From Stentor roeselii (Eukaryota; Ciliophora; Heterotrichea; Heterotrichida; Stentoridae), in assembly GCA_006503475.1 (NCBI GenBank), contig RSEH01000088.1, positions 62,001-126,000 on the forward strand: a DNA stretch of 64,000 nucleotides, written 5' to 3'. Of the stretch, positions 63,820 through 64,000 are shown one piece after another. The notes beneath the pieces are model-generated. The model saw only the letters and a program-made list of their open reading frames with translations, was not told the DNA's origin and did not search any database. Both the position numbers and the translations under genes were made by a program. Positions within the stretch are counted from its first letter, which is position 1. Every line of letters begins with the position of its first letter.

Positions 63820-64000
63820 ATGCTAATCCTATCATTTCTACTTTTAACCTCAAGTTCCTTAACAGTGACCCAGATACCTTCACAAGGTTACCCATCAACT
63901 TCAACAATAGGTTCAGTCCTTCTTCTCCTGGAAGACTGTCTCTACACATTTGGAGGTTCATCAATGCCAGAAGTTTCAAAAGACTTCAAAAGATTCAACC
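63820..64000 (+). CDS. K5: fifth array member, N-terminal fragment (cut by window end)
   Basis: The ATG at 63820 opens a frame that runs to the window edge (60 codons): a signal peptide (MLILSFLLLTSSSL), then TVTQIPSQGYPS, CLYTFGGSS and SKDFKRFN. This matches the start of K2 and K4 (TITQIPSQGYPT, LYIFGGSD), so the array continues beyond the window. An ATG at 63801 is in another frame. Only the first kelch blade is visible. Confidence 0.85.
   Translation, partial: MLILSFLLLTSSSLTVTQIPSQGYPSTSTIGSVLLLLEDCLYTFGGSSMPEVSKDFKRFN

Noticed and set aside
1-64000. A ciliate code with UGA read as Trp (as in Blepharisma)
   Set aside because: All Trp codons I read are TGG, no gene contains an internal TGA outside introns, and four genes end at TGA.
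1-64000. Transposons, virus-like elements, CRISPR arrays, rRNA or tRNA genes
   Set aside because: No transposase, reverse transcriptase, capsid-type gene, terminal repeats, spacer arrays or structured RNA were seen on reading both strands.

Overview
The window is a stretch of ciliate macronuclear DNA, most likely from a heterotrich close to Stentor. Three things point there. Coding sequences are broken by GT...AG introns of only 15 nt (one of 16 nt), and nearly all have an A at intron position 10. The code is standard: TAA, TAG and TGA all end genes, and I found no internal TGA standing for Trp. Genes are AT-rich and packed extremely tightly. The tiny introns and standard code of Stentor are established knowledge; the genus call is inference.

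Layout. 1-5.8 kb: start of a membrane protein (-), a DDX6/Dhh1 helicase, a multi-pass membrane protein, an NSA1/WDR74 WD40 protein, an unknown basic protein and ribosomal protein eL29. 6.3-15.4 kb: an EF-hand protein, a large receptor with periplasmic-binding folds (-), and a kelch/cysteine-rich/membrane protein (called K0 here, -). 15.8-26.3 kb: a Tim13-like chaperone, a probable N-myristoylated protein, a small coiled-coil protein, a BAR-PH-ArfGAP-ankyrin protein, an IQ-motif protein, gamma-tubulin complex protein 3 and TRAPPC11. 26.9-36.4 kb: a FAN/NSMAF-like BEACH-WD40 protein, a SHIPPO-like protein, a USP20/33-like deubiquitinase, AATF/Bfr2, a protein with a novel 30-residue repeat, an EF-hand/C2-like protein and the Paf1-complex subunit CDC73. 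36.9-47.9 kb: a kinesin-1-like motor, a kelch protein, an ankyrin protein, a degenerate trypsin-fold/kelch fusion, a class II HMG-CoA reductase with a long C-terminal extension, an unknown beta-propeller-like protein and a tandem ubiquitin-like protein. 48.9-64 kb: a head-to-tail array of K0 paralogues (K1 to K4 complete, K5 cut by the window end).

Most genes are unlinked housekeeping functions (RNA decay, ribosome assembly, membrane traffic, cytoskeleton, ubiquitin, isoprenoid synthesis); only the K array is a functional cluster, probably a family of surface or endomembrane receptors. I found no tRNA, rRNA, transposon, virus-like element or CRISPR array.

Two patterns stand out. First, the top strand shows a repeated sawtooth of base composition: G- and T-rich sequence flips sharply to C- and A-rich sequence, then drifts back over about 1-2 kb, regardless of gene direction and even inside exons. 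Second, several introns are invisible to simple ORF reading because they are a multiple of three and lack stops; comparison of the K paralogues exposes them.
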